Shown here: in pieces, positions 25,626 through 34,370 of the stretch
Layout: the number at the start of each line of letters is the position of its first letter
How positions within the stretch are numbered: the stretch's first letter is position 1
Assembly: GCF_021390395.1 (NCBI RefSeq)
Contig: NZ_JAJUWT010000024.1
Coordinates: forward strand, 1 to 64,000
Direction of reading: 5' to 3'
Source of the DNA: Saccharothrix sp. S26
GTDB lineage: Bacteria > Actinomycetota > Actinomycetes > Mycobacteriales > Pseudonocardiaceae
Length of the DNA stretch: 64,000 nucleotides
Made by a program: the position numbers and the translations under genes
Notes under the pieces: generated by a model
What the model saw: the letters and a program-made list of their open reading frames with translations, nothing else
The model's database searches: none
What the model was told of the DNA's origin: nothing

Positions 25626-26480
25626 TCACGCCTGCCCGAACGTCTGCCGCTGCCTGCCCAGGCCGTCGATCTCCAGCTCCACCACGTCGCCCGCCCGCAG
25701 GTACGGCTTGGGCTCCGGTTGGCCGAGCGCCACGCCCGCCGGCGTGCCGGTGTTGATGACGTCACCCGGCCGGAGGACGAGGAACCAGCTCAGGTAGCGG
25801 ACCAGCTCGGCCACCGGGAAGATCATGTTCTTGGTGGAGGAGTCCTGCCGCGGCACGCCGTTGACCCACAGCCGCAGGCCCAGCGCCTGCGGGTCGCCGA
25901 CCTCGGCCGCGGGCACGAGGAAGGGGCCGAGCGGGTTGAACGTCTCGCAGTTCTTGCCCTTGTCCCACTGCCCGCCGCGCTCGATCTGGAACTCGCGCTC
26001 GCTCACGTCGTGCGACAGCACGTACCCGGCGACGCAGGTCAGGGCCTCTTCGGCGGAGTCGAGGTACCGCGCGGTGCGCCCGATGACCACGCCCAGCTCG
26101 ACCTCCCAGTCCGTCTTGACCGAGCGGCGCGGCACCAGCACCTCGTCGTTCGGGCCGACGATCGTGTCCGGGGTCTTGAGGAACACCACCGGCTCGGCCG
26201 GGATCGGCAGCCCGGTCTCCTCGGCGTGGTCGCGGTAGTTGAGGCCGATGCAGACGATCTTGCCCACGCCCGCGACCGGCGGCCCGATCCGCACCCCGTC
26301 GTCCACGATCGGGTGGAGTTCACCGGCCGCGAGCGCGGCGCGGGTGCGGGCGATGCCGTCGTCGGCGAGGAACGCGCCGGTCACGTCGTCGGTCAGCGGG
26401 CTCAGGTCGTACGTGACGCCGTCGTCGGCACGGACGGCGGGGCGTTCCGAGCCCGCCGGGCCCAGGCGCAGCAACTGCAC
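25626..26480 (-). CDS. fumarylacetoacetate hydrolase-family protein, probable diketo-deoxyfuconate hydrolase
   Basis: A 284-residue FAH-fold hydrolase: IGLNYRDHAEE near residue 77 (catalytic His/Glu), then the metal ligands in WEVELGVVIG near 125 and VLSHDVSEREFQ near 155. GDVINTGTPAGVA near 238 is the C-terminal family motif. In this operon it would cleave 2,4-diketo-3-deoxy-L-fuconate to pyruvate and lactate, closing the pathway. The GTG at 26480 has GGAGGA seven bases upstream and is preferred to the ATG six codons earlier. It is the first gene of the operon. Confidence 0.87.
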   Translation of the reverse strand: MQLLRLGPAGSERPAVRADDGVTYDLSPLTDDVTGAFLADDGIARTRAALAAGELHPIVDDGVRIGPPVAGVGKIVCIGLNYRDHAEETGLPIPAEPVVFLKTPDTIVGPNDEVLVPRRSVKTDWEVELGVVIGRTARYLDSAEEALTCVAGYVLSHDVSEREFQIERGGQWDKGKNCETFNPLGPFLVPAAEVGDPQALGLRLWVNGVPRQDSSTKNMIFPVAELVRYLSWFLVLRPGDVINTGTPAGVALGQPEPKPYLRAGDVVELEIDGLGRQRQTFGQA

Positions 26481-26506
26481 GGCAGTCCTCCTCGACAAAC
26501 ACAGCG

Positions 26507-26574
26507 ATAGATCGGATGTATAGCGCTTGCTGATGCCTCCGTCTAGAGGTTGTCCGGTTATTCGTCCGATGAAT
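26507..26574. promoter_or_regulatory. pair of 15-bp imperfect palindromes, likely operators
   Basis: ATAGATCGGATGTAT (26507-26521) and ATTCGTCCGATGAAT (26560-26574) both fit ATNNNTCNGANNNAT and are centred about 53 bases apart, five helical turns. They lie between the divergent fucose operon and subtilase gene and could bind the FadR-type regulator as a loop-forming pair. Confidence 0.5.
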
Positions 26575-26597
26575 ACCTGCGGTTATGAAGGGTCGCG

Positions 26598-29500
26598 ATG
26601 AAACTCCACCGCGCGGTGCAGGCGTCCGCCGCCACCGCCGCCCTGCTCGGCTCACTCCTCGTCGGCACCGCCTCCGGCACGGACCGGGAGGCCGGTCCCC
26701 TGCCGCCCAACCGCGCCGACCACGCGGGCAACGGGTCGTCCGAGCGGGCGCTGGACCGTGCCAAGGGGCCGGTGACGGCGTTCGTCGAGCTCGCCACCAC
26801 CCCCGCCACGCAGGCGTACGGCGACGAGAAGGCACGCGGCGGCGACCCGGCCGCCGCGGCACGCGCCGCCCGGCAGCACGCCGACGCGCAGGCCGACCGG
26901 GTGCTCGCGGCGCTGCGCGGCCGTGACGCCGGCACCCGCCAGGTCGCCGAGACCCGCAACGCCGTGCCCGGCCTGGTCGTCACCGCCGACGCGGCGAGCC
27001 TGCGCGGCCTCACCGCGCTCCCCGAGGTCAAGTCCGTGCGGCTGACCGTGCCGAAGTCCGTGCGCAACGCGGGCGCGGTGGAGCTGACGCGGGCCGCGCG
27101 GGTGTGGCGCGACACCGGCCGGTACGGCGAGGGCATCCGCGTCGGCATCATCGACACCGGCATCGACTACACCCACGCCGACTTCGGCGGCCCCGGCACC
27201 ACGGCCGCCTACGAGGCCGTCGACCCCACCGCGCCGTGGACGCCGACGGCCAAGGTCGTCGGCGGCCACGACTTCGCGGGCGACGGCTACGACCCGGCCG
27301 ACCCGGCGAAGGCCGTGCCCGTGCCCGACCCCAACCCGCTGGACTGCTTCGGCCACGGCACGCACGTCGCGGGTTCCGCCGCCGGGTACGGCGTGAACGC
27401 CGACGGCACCCCGTTCACCGGGGACTACTCGGCGCTGACGCCCGAGGCCGTGGCCGCCCTGAAGATCGGCCCCGGCGTCGCGCCCAAGGCCGCGCTGTAC
27501 GCGTTGAAGGTGTTCGGCTGCACCGGGTCGACCGAGCTGGTCGGCCAGGCGCTGGACTGGTCGCTCGACCCGAACGGCGACGGCGACTTCGGCGACCACC
27601 TCGACGTGGTGAACCTGTCGCTGGGCGGCGACTTCGGCGGCCAGGACGACCCGGACAGCCTGTTCGTGCGCAAGGTCGTCGAGCACGGTGTGGTGGTCGT
27701 CGCGTCGGCGGGCAACGGCGGCGACCTCTACGACGTCGGCGGCTCGCCCGCCAACACGCCCGAGGCGCTGGCGGTGGCCAACACGCGTGACGCGTTCGCG
27801 GTCCTCGACGGCGTCGAGGTGGCGGGCGTGCGGCACGCCGGGCAGTACAGCAAGAACTACACCGGCTACCCGGCGCTGGACCTCGCGCTGCCCGTCGTGC
27901 CGGTGTCCGACCCGGCGAACCTCGACGGGTGCGCGCCGATCACCCAGGACCTCACCGGCCGGTTCGTCTGGCTGGAGTGGGACGAGGACGACGCCACCCG
28001 CGAGTGCGGCTCCGGACCGCGGACCGACATGGCCCAGGCGGCGGGTGCGGCGGGCGTGCTGCTGCCCGCCACCAGCGACCACTTCAAGGCGGCCATCGCG
28101 GGCAACGCGGCCATCCCGGTGTTCCAGTTCACCCGCGCGGCGACCGACGCGCTGCGGCCGTCGTTGGCCGACGGGACGCTCGTGGTCCGGATGCTGGGCT
28201 CGCTGCGCAACGCCGTGCCGACCGTGACGCCGACCCTGGCCGACACGATCACGCCGTCGTCGGCGCGCGGCTCCCGCGGCGCGGGTGCGGCCAAGCCCGA
28301 CGTGGCCGCGCCCGGCGACACGATCCTGTCCGCGGCCGCGGGCACCGGCGCGGAGGGCGTGAGCATGAACGGCACCTCGATGGCCGCGCCGCACGTGGCG
28401 GGCATCGCCGCGCTGGTGCGCGAGGTCCGTCCGGAGTGGACGGTCGAAGAGGTCAAGGCCGCGATCATGAACACCGCGAGCGGGCGGGTGACCGACGGCG
28501 ACGACCACACCACCGGCAAGCCCGAGGCCCCGATGCGGGTCGGCGCGGGCCGGGTGGACGCGCTCGACGCCGTCCACGTCGACCTGCTGGCCATGGTCGC
28601 CGACGACCCCGGCGCGGTGGGCGTGTCGTTCGGGCCCGTCGAGGCCGGCGCGGCCCTGTCGCTGCGCAAGACCGTGAAGGTGGTGAACAAGTCGTCACGG
28701 CCCCGCACGGCACGGGTCACCTACGAGGCGGCGACCACCGTGCCCGGCGCGCGGTTCGAGGTGTGGCCGCCGGTGCTCGCCGTGCCGCCGGGCGGGACCG
28801 GGACGGTCGACGTGACGCTGACCGTGACGCCGGAGGAGCTGCGCAAGGTGGCGGACCCGACGATCCAGAAGGTGCAGGCGGACGTGGCGCGGCAGTTCCT
28901 GGCCGAGGCGTCCGGGCGGCTGCTCGTGCGCTCCGGCGACCTCGCGCTGCGCGTGCCCGTGTACGCCGCGCCCGAACCGGTCGCCGACGTGGAGGCGGTC
29001 GACCGCGGTGACGGCACGGTCGAGCTGGGCGGGCGCGCGCTGGACCAGGGCGAGGGCGACGAGGCGTACCGGTCGCTGGTGAGCGCGTTCGAGCTGCACG
29101 CGTCCAGCCCGGAGCTGCCGCCGTGCGACGACGAGGTGCAGGCCGAGTGCGCGCTGAACTCCTCCGCCCGGGGCGGCGACCTGCGGTACGTGGGCGCGGC
29201 CGCGGCGGGCGGCGTGCTCGCGTTCGGCGTGGCGACCTGGCACGACTGGGTCACGCTCGGCACCCCGAACAGCCCGGCGATCCGGATCGACACCGGCGGC
29301 GACGGCGTGCCCGACTACACCGTGCGCGCGGTGAAGCCGGGCGCGGGCGAGGTCGTGACGGCGGACGTGTGGCTGGCGCGGACCGTGCGCGAGGCCGACG
29401 GCGCGGTGGTCGACGAACAGCCGCTCAACGGCCAGTACGGCGACGTGGACACCAACGTGATGGACAGCGACGTGGTGGTGCTGCCGGTGGCGCTGACCGC

Positions 29501-29792
29501 GTTGGGCATCGACCCGGCGGCGACGGGCGCGCCGCTGACCTACACGGTCGTGACGTCGGGCAACTACCCCGCACCGGGCAACGCGGACGGGTTCGTGGAC
29601 CGGATCGACACGCCCCTGTCGTTCGACCCCGTGCGGCCGAGGCTCGCCGTCGAGGGCGGGGTGACGTTCACCGCGGAGCCGGGCGCGGTGCTGCGCGTGC
29701 GGCGCGATCCGTCCGCGGTGGACGGCACCCTGCTCCTCCTGCACCACCACAACGCTTCGGGCGACCGGGCGCAGGTGCTCGCGGTGCGCTGA
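26598..29792 (+). CDS. secreted subtilisin-like S8 protease with PA-domain insert
   Basis: A 1064-residue secreted protease. Signal peptide 1-26, then an I9-like inhibitor propeptide to about 150. The catalytic triad: Asp in VGIIDTGIDYTHADF (about 185), His in CFGHGTHVAG (about 256) and Ser in MNGTSMAAPHVAG (about 594). A protease-associated (PA) domain is inserted between His and Ser (about 430-540), as in Vpr/C5a-peptidase-type subtilases. The C-terminal 400 residues look like Fn3-type beta domains. ATG has AAGGG seven bases upstream. It ends at a hairpin. Confidence 0.94.
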   Translation: MKLHRAVQASAATAALLGSLLVGTASGTDREAGPLPPNRADHAGNGSSERALDRAKGPVTAFVELATTPATQAYGDEKARGGDPAAAARAARQHADAQADRVLAALRGRDAGTRQVAETRNAVPGLVVTADAASLRGLTALPEVKSVRLTVPKSVRNAGAVELTRAARVWRDTGRYGEGIRVGIIDTGIDYTHADFGGPGTTAAYEAVDPTAPWTPTAKVVGGHDFAGDGYDPADPAKAVPVPDPNPLDCFGHGTHVAGSAAGYGVNADGTPFTGDYSALTPEAVAALKIGPGVAPKAALYALKVFGCTGSTELVGQALDWSLDPNGDGDFGDHLDVVNLSLGGDFGGQDDPDSLFVRKVVEHGVVVVASAGNGGDLYDVGGSPANTPEALAVANTRDAFAVLDGVEVAGVRHAGQYSKNYTGYPALDLALPVVPVSDPANLDGCAPITQDLTGRFVWLEWDEDDATRECGSGPRTDMAQAAGAAGVLLPATSDHFKAAIAGNAAIPVFQFTRAATDALRPSLADGTLVVRMLGSLRNAVPTVTPTLADTITPSSARGSRGAGAAKPDVAAPGDTILSAAAGTGAEGVSMNGTSMAAPHVAGIAALVREVRPEWTVEEVKAAIMNTASGRVTDGDDHTTGKPEAPMRVGAGRVDALDAVHVDLLAMVADDPGAVGVSFGPVEAGAALSLRKTVKVVNKSSRPRTARVTYEAATTVPGARFEVWPPVLAVPPGGTGTVDVTLTVTPEELRKVADPTIQKVQADVARQFLAEASGRLLVRSGDLALRVPVYAAPEPVADVEAVDRGDGTVELGGRALDQGEGDEAYRSLVSAFELHASSPELPPCDDEVQAECALNSSARGGDLRYVGAAAAGGVLAFGVATWHDWVTLGTPNSPAIRIDTGGDGVPDYTVRAVKPGAGEVVTADVWLARTVREADGAVVDEQPLNGQYGDVDTNVMDSDVVVLPVALTALGIDPAATGAPLTYTVVTSGNYPAPGNADGFVDRIDTPLSFDPVRPRLAVEGGVTFTAEPGAVLRVRRDPSAVDGTLLLLHHHNASGDRAQVLAVR

Positions 29793-29810
29793 CCCCGGTC
29801 ACGCAGCGCC

Positions 29811-29845
29811 AGGTCCGGCACAACCCGGTTGGGTGTGCCGGACCT
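29811..29845 (+). terminator. hairpin terminator after the subtilase
   Basis: AGGTCCGGCACA pairs with TGTGCCGGACCT (12 bp, perfect) around an eleven-base loop, 18 bases past the stop codon. The next gene starts 26 bases later with its own -10 box. Confidence 0.85.
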
Positions 29846-29858
29846 CGTTCGTGCTGGG

Positions 29859-29864
29859 CATACT
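29859..29864 (+). promoter_or_regulatory. -10 box of a leaderless promoter (GlcNAc kinase)
   Basis: CATACT (one change from TATACT) is followed by seven bases and the ATG at 29872. Confidence 0.5.
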
Positions 29865-29871
29865 CGGGCGA

Positions 29872-30801
29872 ATGGGTTTCGTGGTGGGTGTGGACGCGGG
29901 CGGCACGAGCACCCGGGCGTTGGTGCTGGACCTGGACGGCACCCGGCTGGGCGCGGGCGTGGCCGGTGGCGCGAACCCCAACTCGCACCCGCCGGAGGTG
30001 GCCGCCGGGCACGTGCGGCAGGCGTTGACGGCGGCGTTGGACGGGTTGGACGCGGCGAAGGTCGAGTCGGGCGTGCTCGGCATGGCGGGGTCGAGCAAGC
30101 TGCTCAGCGACCCGGCGGTGGCGGCGTTGTTCGAGGCGGCGTGGGCGGGCGCCGGGCTGCGGTGCCCGATGCGGGTGATCACCGACTGCGAGGCGGCGTT
30201 CGCGACCGGCACGGCGTCGCCGGACGGGACCGTGCTGGTGGCCGGGACGGGGTCGATCGCGGCCCGGATCGAGCACCACGAGCTGGTGTCGACGGTCGGC
30301 GGGTACGGGTGGCTGCTCGGTGACGAGGGGTCGGCGTTCTGGCTGGGCCGCGAGGCCGTGCGGGCGACGCTGGTCGCGTTGGAGCGGGACGACGTGGACG
30401 ACCTGGCCGCCGCCGTGCTGGCCCGTGCGGCGATCCCCGACCTGCCGAGGCGGGAGCGGTGGCGTCGCCTGATCACCGCGGCGAACGCGGCCGCGCCGAT
30501 CGCCCTGGCCGGCTACGCGCCGCTCGTGACGGCGCACGCCACCGCGCCGTCCGCCGAGCGGATCATCAAGACCGCCGTGCGGGTGCTGGCCGACCTGACC
30601 GAGGCCGCCCGCCCGGCCGACGCCCGGTCCCCGATCGTGCTGATGGGCAGCCTGGTCCACGCCAACCCGCTGGGCACGCGCCTGAAGCTGGAGCTGACCG
30701 CCCGCACCTCGGCCCCGGTCACCGTCGCCACCGAAGGCGCGGCCGGCGCCGCCTGGCTGGCCGCCGTGAAGGTCCTGGGCCCCACCGCCCCCCGCCCCTA
30801 A
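29872..30801 (+). CDS. BadF/BadG-type N-acetylglucosamine kinase
   Basis: A 309-residue ASKHA-fold sugar kinase: phosphate 1 motif VVGVDAGGTSTRALVLD at the N-terminus, ITDCEAAFATGT near 105, phosphate 2 VLVAGTGSIAARI near 125, and GGYGWLLGDEGSAFWLGREA near 148, typical of eukaryotic-like GlcNAc kinases. It would phosphorylate GlcNAc released by the GH3 enzyme of the das operon, whose importer does not phosphorylate. No dre box was seen in front of it. The start was set by the -10 box and by the Walker-like motif position. It lies 8 kb from nagA. Confidence 0.88.
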   Translation: MGFVVGVDAGGTSTRALVLDLDGTRLGAGVAGGANPNSHPPEVAAGHVRQALTAALDGLDAAKVESGVLGMAGSSKLLSDPAVAALFEAAWAGAGLRCPMRVITDCEAAFATGTASPDGTVLVAGTGSIAARIEHHELVSTVGGYGWLLGDEGSAFWLGREAVRATLVALERDDVDDLAAAVLARAAIPDLPRRERWRRLITAANAAAPIALAGYAPLVTAHATAPSAERIIKTAVRVLADLTEAARPADARSPIVLMGSLVHANPLGTRLKLELTARTSAPVTVATEGAAGAAWLAAVKVLGPTAPRP

Positions 30802-31023
30802 CCCGAGAGTCCTACCTTCACGCCGCGAGAGTCCTACCTTCACGCCGCGAGAGTCCTACCTTTACGCCGCGAGAGTCCTACCTTCACGCCGCGAGAGTCC
30901 TACGTTCAGAACCCCCGAATTCAACGCTCAGCACCCCGCGGGCCGGGTGCCGTTCGTCGTGAGCGTTGAATTCTGGGGTCGCGAACGTAGGACTCTCGCG
31001 GGCTGGGGGTAGGACTCTCGCGG
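30802..31023. repeat. convergent-gap repeat family, locus 3, with a 40-bp-arm hairpin
   Basis: The repeats fill the whole gap from one stop codon to the next. Four 22-bp direct units (GAGAGTCCTACCTTC plus ACGCCGC; starts 30805, 30827, 30849, 30871) are followed by a fifth, changed unit that runs into the core. Left arm 30891-30930 and right arm 30960-30999 are inverted copies matching at 36 of 40 bases. The 29-base loop contains its own small hairpin (GCACCC/GGGTGC). One further inverted half-unit ends the element. Confidence 0.92.
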
Positions 31024-31659
31024 TCAGGGGGTGCGGGGGTGGCGCAGGCCCGGGTGGTCGGCGGGGAGGGTGCGGCGGAGGACCCACCAGCTCACGGCGA
31101 CGCAGGCCACCTGGAGGGGCCAGGTCAGGGCGGCGCGCATGATGCCCAGGAGGACCACCTCGCCGGCCAGCCACAGGGCGCCGAACACGAGCACGCGCAG
31201 CACGTACTGGCCCACCCACGGCCACGAGGCGTAGCGGTAGGCGCGGAGCAGGTCCGGGTCACGGCGCCAGCGGAACTTCTGGCCCGTCACCAGGCCCACC
31301 ACCACGCCCAGCAACGGCCACCGCAGCACGATCGACGCCGACCAGACCAGGGCCGACGCGGCGTTCAGGAAGACCTGCAGCAGGAAGAAGTCCTCCGCGC
31401 GGCCGGTCTGCAACGCGATGTACGCGGCCAGCACGACCAACGCCACCGACGCCAGGAGCGCACGCGGACGCCCACCCCGGACCAGCCGGACGACGCCCGC
31501 CACCACGCCGCACGCCACGGCCGCCAACGCACCCACCGCGATCGAGTGCCCGCCCAGCAGCCACCCCACCACGAACGCCAACGGCGGCAGCGAGGCGTCC
31601 AGCGCACCACCCCGCCCGCCCAGCAGCGAGGCCAGCGACTCCTGACGCGTGTCGGTCAT
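31024..31659 (-). CDS. DUF3159 family integral membrane protein
   Basis: A 211-residue protein with about six hydrophobic helices and the DUF3159 pattern: ESLASLLGGRGGALDASLPP at the N-terminus, VFLNAASALVWSASIVLRWP in the middle and the loop GQKFRWRRDPDLLRAYRYAS near 130. The family is common in actinobacteria and has no known role. A GGAGG lies one base before the ATG, which is close. It diverges from the ROK regulator and converges on the GlcNAc kinase. Confidence 0.88.
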   Translation of the reverse strand: MTDTRQESLASLLGGRGGALDASLPPLAFVVGWLLGGHSIAVGALAAVACGVVAGVVRLVRGGRPRALLASVALVVLAAYIALQTGRAEDFFLLQVFLNAASALVWSASIVLRWPLLGVVVGLVTGQKFRWRRDPDLLRAYRYASWPWVGQYVLRVLVFGALWLAGEVVLLGIMRAALTWPLQVACVAVSWWVLRRTLPADHPGLRHPRTP

Positions 31660-31714
31660 GCCTCCAGGGTGCCTTAGGGCCGCCTAACCCAGGTAACGGA
31701 CCCGTCTCGGGCCA

Positions 31715-31774
31715 TTGACCCCCGTGAGGCCCGTCACTAGCGTCTCCACGAAATCGTCTGGAAAGTTACCAGAC
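31715..31774 (+). promoter_or_regulatory. promoter and operator of the ROK/ABC operon
   Basis: TTGACC (31715-31720) and TAGCGT (31738-31743) are 17 bases apart. The inverted repeat GTCTGG/CCAGAC (31756-31774, seven-base spacer AAAGTTA) starts about where transcription would begin, a good position for autorepression by the ROK protein encoded just downstream. Confidence 0.65.
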
Positions 31775-31803
31775 AGGACCGTTCGACACAGACGGGAGAG
31801 GCG

Positions 31804-33027
31804 ATGCGAGCCGGGAGCCCGAGGCTGCTGCGCGAGATCAACGACCGCGCCGCGATCGAGGCGCTGCTCCGCAACGGCCCGCTGACCAGGGCCGAACTGG
31901 AAGGGATCATCGGGCTGTCCAAACCGGCCACCGCCCAACTGCTCACCCGCCTCGAGGACGAGGGCACGGTCCTGCGCGACGGCCTGCGCGGCGGCGGACG
32001 CGGCCCGAGGGCGCAGCTGTGGACGGTCAACGGCGCGCTGGCCCACGTCGCCGCCGTCGACCTCACGCCCGACTCGATCGACGTCGCCATCGCCGACATC
32101 TCCGGCGCCACGCTCACCGAGCACCGCGCGCCCATGCCGAAGACCGACGTGCTGGAGGCGTTCCACGGCGCGGTCACGAAGGCCGCCGCCCAGGCGAACC
32201 TCACCACCGACGCCCTGCACCACGTGGTCGTGGGCAGCCCCGGCGCGGTCGACCCGGCCACCGGTCGCCTCAACTACGCCCCGCACATGCCGGGCTGGGC
32301 GGACAAGAACATCCCCGAGGAGCTCGAAGCCCTCCTCGACACCTCCGTCACGGTCGAGAACGACGTCAACCTGGTCGCGCTGGAGGAGATGATCGCCGGC
32401 CGGGCCATCGGGGTGAGGGACTTCGTCCTGCTCTGGCCAGCCGACGCGGTGGGCGCGGCCGTCGTCGTCAACGGCGTGCTGCTGCGCGGCGCGACCGGTG
32501 GCGCGGGCGAGATCGACGCCATGCGCGTCCCCGACCACGCGCACGCCGACACCGGCGGTGACCGCTCGGGCAGCCGCTACGGCGACCTGCTCGACAGCCC
32601 GGCCATCGCCCGGCTGGCCCGCGCGCACGGCGTGTCCGCCCGCACCGGCCGCGACGCCGTGCGGCGGGCGTTGAGCGAGGGCACCGCCGGCCGGGAGTTC
32701 CTGGTCGACCTGGCCCGCCGCATCGCGACCGGCGTGGCGAACGTGGTCGCCGTGCTCGACCCCGAACTGGTGCTGCTCTCCGGCGACATCGCGCAGGCGG
32801 GCGGCACGGCGCTGGCCGACCTCGTCGCCGCCGAGCTGCGCCGCCTGGTGGTGCCCCGCACCCCCGTCCGACTCGCCCTGGTCACCGGGAAACCGGTGCG
32901 GTCCGGAGCGCTGCACGCGGCGCTGTCGGTCGCCAGGGAACAGGTGTTCGGTCTGCCCGCCGCCACGACCGAGCCCTTCCGCGGTCCGAACCGCCAGGAC
33001 GCGACCGCTCCGAGCACGTCGACATGA
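31804..33027 (+). CDS. ROK-family transcriptional regulator
   Basis: A 407-residue NagC/XylR-type regulator. An N-terminal winged helix (LTRAELEGIIGLSKPATAQL near residue 28) is followed by a sugar-kinase fold with VENDVNLVALEE near 180. The usual ROK zinc motif (CxCGxxGC) is absent; the matching place reads GGAGEIDAMRVPDHAHADTG and has no cysteine. It probably still senses a sugar but not with the standard zinc site. It heads an operon with the ABC importer 11 bases downstream and probably represses it. Confidence 0.9.
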   Translation: MRAGSPRLLREINDRAAIEALLRNGPLTRAELEGIIGLSKPATAQLLTRLEDEGTVLRDGLRGGGRGPRAQLWTVNGALAHVAAVDLTPDSIDVAIADISGATLTEHRAPMPKTDVLEAFHGAVTKAAAQANLTTDALHHVVVGSPGAVDPATGRLNYAPHMPGWADKNIPEELEALLDTSVTVENDVNLVALEEMIAGRAIGVRDFVLLWPADAVGAAVVVNGVLLRGATGGAGEIDAMRVPDHAHADTGGDRSGSRYGDLLDSPAIARLARAHGVSARTGRDAVRRALSEGTAGREFLVDLARRIATGVANVVAVLDPELVLLSGDIAQAGGTALADLVAAELRRLVVPRTPVRLALVTGKPVRSGALHAALSVAREQVFGLPAATTEPFRGPNRQDATAPSTST

Positions 33028-33037
33028 AGGAGAGCAC

Positions 33038-34366
33038 ATGCGCAAGCTCCACCGCGCAACGTTGCTGTGCGTGGCCGCGGCCGTGTCCCTCACCGCCTGC
33101 GCGGCGGGTTCGGGTGAGCGGGCCGACCAGTCGGGACCGGCGGCGGCGCCCGGCAAGGACGACACGTTCTCGTTGACCGTCTGGAGCAACTACTCCGGTC
33201 GCGAGCAGGACGAGGTCACCAAGGCCCTGGAGAGCTTCAAGCAGGAGTTCCCCCACGCCGAGATCAAGCACGAGGGCAGCCAGGACGACGACAAGATCAC
33301 CGCGGGCATCCGCGGCGGCAACCCGCCGGACGTGGCCCTGTCGTTCACCACCGACAACATCGGCCAGTTCTGCTCCAGCGGCTCGTTCCAGGACCTCAAG
33401 CCCTACATCGCGCGTGACAACGTCGACCTCGGCCAGATCACCGACGCCGTGCGCGCCTACACCGAGTACAAGGGCAACCGCTGCGCGATGCCCATGCTCA
33501 GCGACGTGTACGGCCTGTACTACAACAAGGACATGCTGGCCGAGGCGGGCATCACGGCACCGCCGAAGACGACGGCCGAGCTGCTGGACTTCGCCAAGCG
33601 CACCACCAAGCGGGCCGCGGACGGCTCGATCGAGGTGGCGGGCTTCCTGCCGAGCATGCCGTACTACGCCAACAACCCGCAGATCTGGGCGCCGCACTTC
33701 GGCGCGAAGTGGGAGGACGCGCAGGGCAAGTCGGGCCTGGCGTCGCCGGAGTGGGCCGAGATGCTGCGGTTCCAGAAGGAGCTGGTGGACTTCTACGGCT
33801 ACGACGCGCTGGAGCGGTTCCGCGCCGGGCTCGGCCAGCAGTACTCGACCGACCACGCGTTCCACCAGCGCAAGATCGCCATGATGATCGACGGCGAGTA
33901 CCGCACGGCGTTCCTCCAGGACCAGGCCCCGGACGTGCGGTTCGCCACCGCGCCGTTCCCCACGAGCAAGCCGGAGCTGCACGGCACGGCGTTCACCGCG
34001 GGCACGATCATGGGCATCCCGAAGGGCGCGAAGAACCCCGGCGCGGCCTGGGAGCTGATCAAGCACCTGTCGTTCGACACCACGGCGATCGTGGACCTGG
34101 CCAACGGGATCAAGAACATCCCGAGCACGAAGGCCGCGCTGACCGACCCGCGCCTGGAGGTGGACGAGAACTTCAAGACGTTCATCGACCTGGCCACGTC
34201 GGACAAGCTCCAGGGCAACCCGGTGACGCCCATCGGCGACGCGCACATCAAGGCCATCAGCGACTTCGCCACGTCGTGGCAGGCGGGCAAGGTGCCGGAC
34301 CTGATGGCCGGGCTGGAGGAAGTCGACCAGCAGATCGACGACCGGGTCGCGAAGAGCGGCAAGTGA
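33038..34366 (+). CDS. sugar ABC transporter substrate-binding lipoprotein
   Basis: A 442-residue family 1 binding protein: a signal peptide with lipobox SLTAC (Cys 21), a flexible spacer, then LTVWSNYSGREQDEV at the start of the mature fold. KITAGIRGGNPPDV near 88 is the usual ligand-lobe helix. It delivers a sugar to the two permeases that follow. The glycosidase and kinase in the same operon suggest a beta-glucoside or related disaccharide. Confidence 0.93.
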   Translation: MRKLHRATLLCVAAAVSLTACAAGSGERADQSGPAAAPGKDDTFSLTVWSNYSGREQDEVTKALESFKQEFPHAEIKHEGSQDDDKITAGIRGGNPPDVALSFTTDNIGQFCSSGSFQDLKPYIARDNVDLGQITDAVRAYTEYKGNRCAMPMLSDVYGLYYNKDMLAEAGITAPPKTTAELLDFAKRTTKRAADGSIEVAGFLPSMPYYANNPQIWAPHFGAKWEDAQGKSGLASPEWAEMLRFQKELVDFYGYDALERFRAGLGQQYSTDHAFHQRKIAMMIDGEYRTAFLQDQAPDVRFATAPFPTSKPELHGTAFTAGTIMGIPKGAKNPGAAWELIKHLSFDTTAIVDLANGIKNIPSTKAALTDPRLEVDENFKTFIDLATSDKLQGNPVTPIGDAHIKAISDFATSWQAGKVPDLMAGLEEVDQQIDDRVAKSGK

Positions 34367-34370
34367 CGCG

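Noticed and set aside
30805..30892. The 22-bp direct units as a CRISPR array
   Set aside because: The units follow each other with no unique spacers, no leader and no cas genes nearby.
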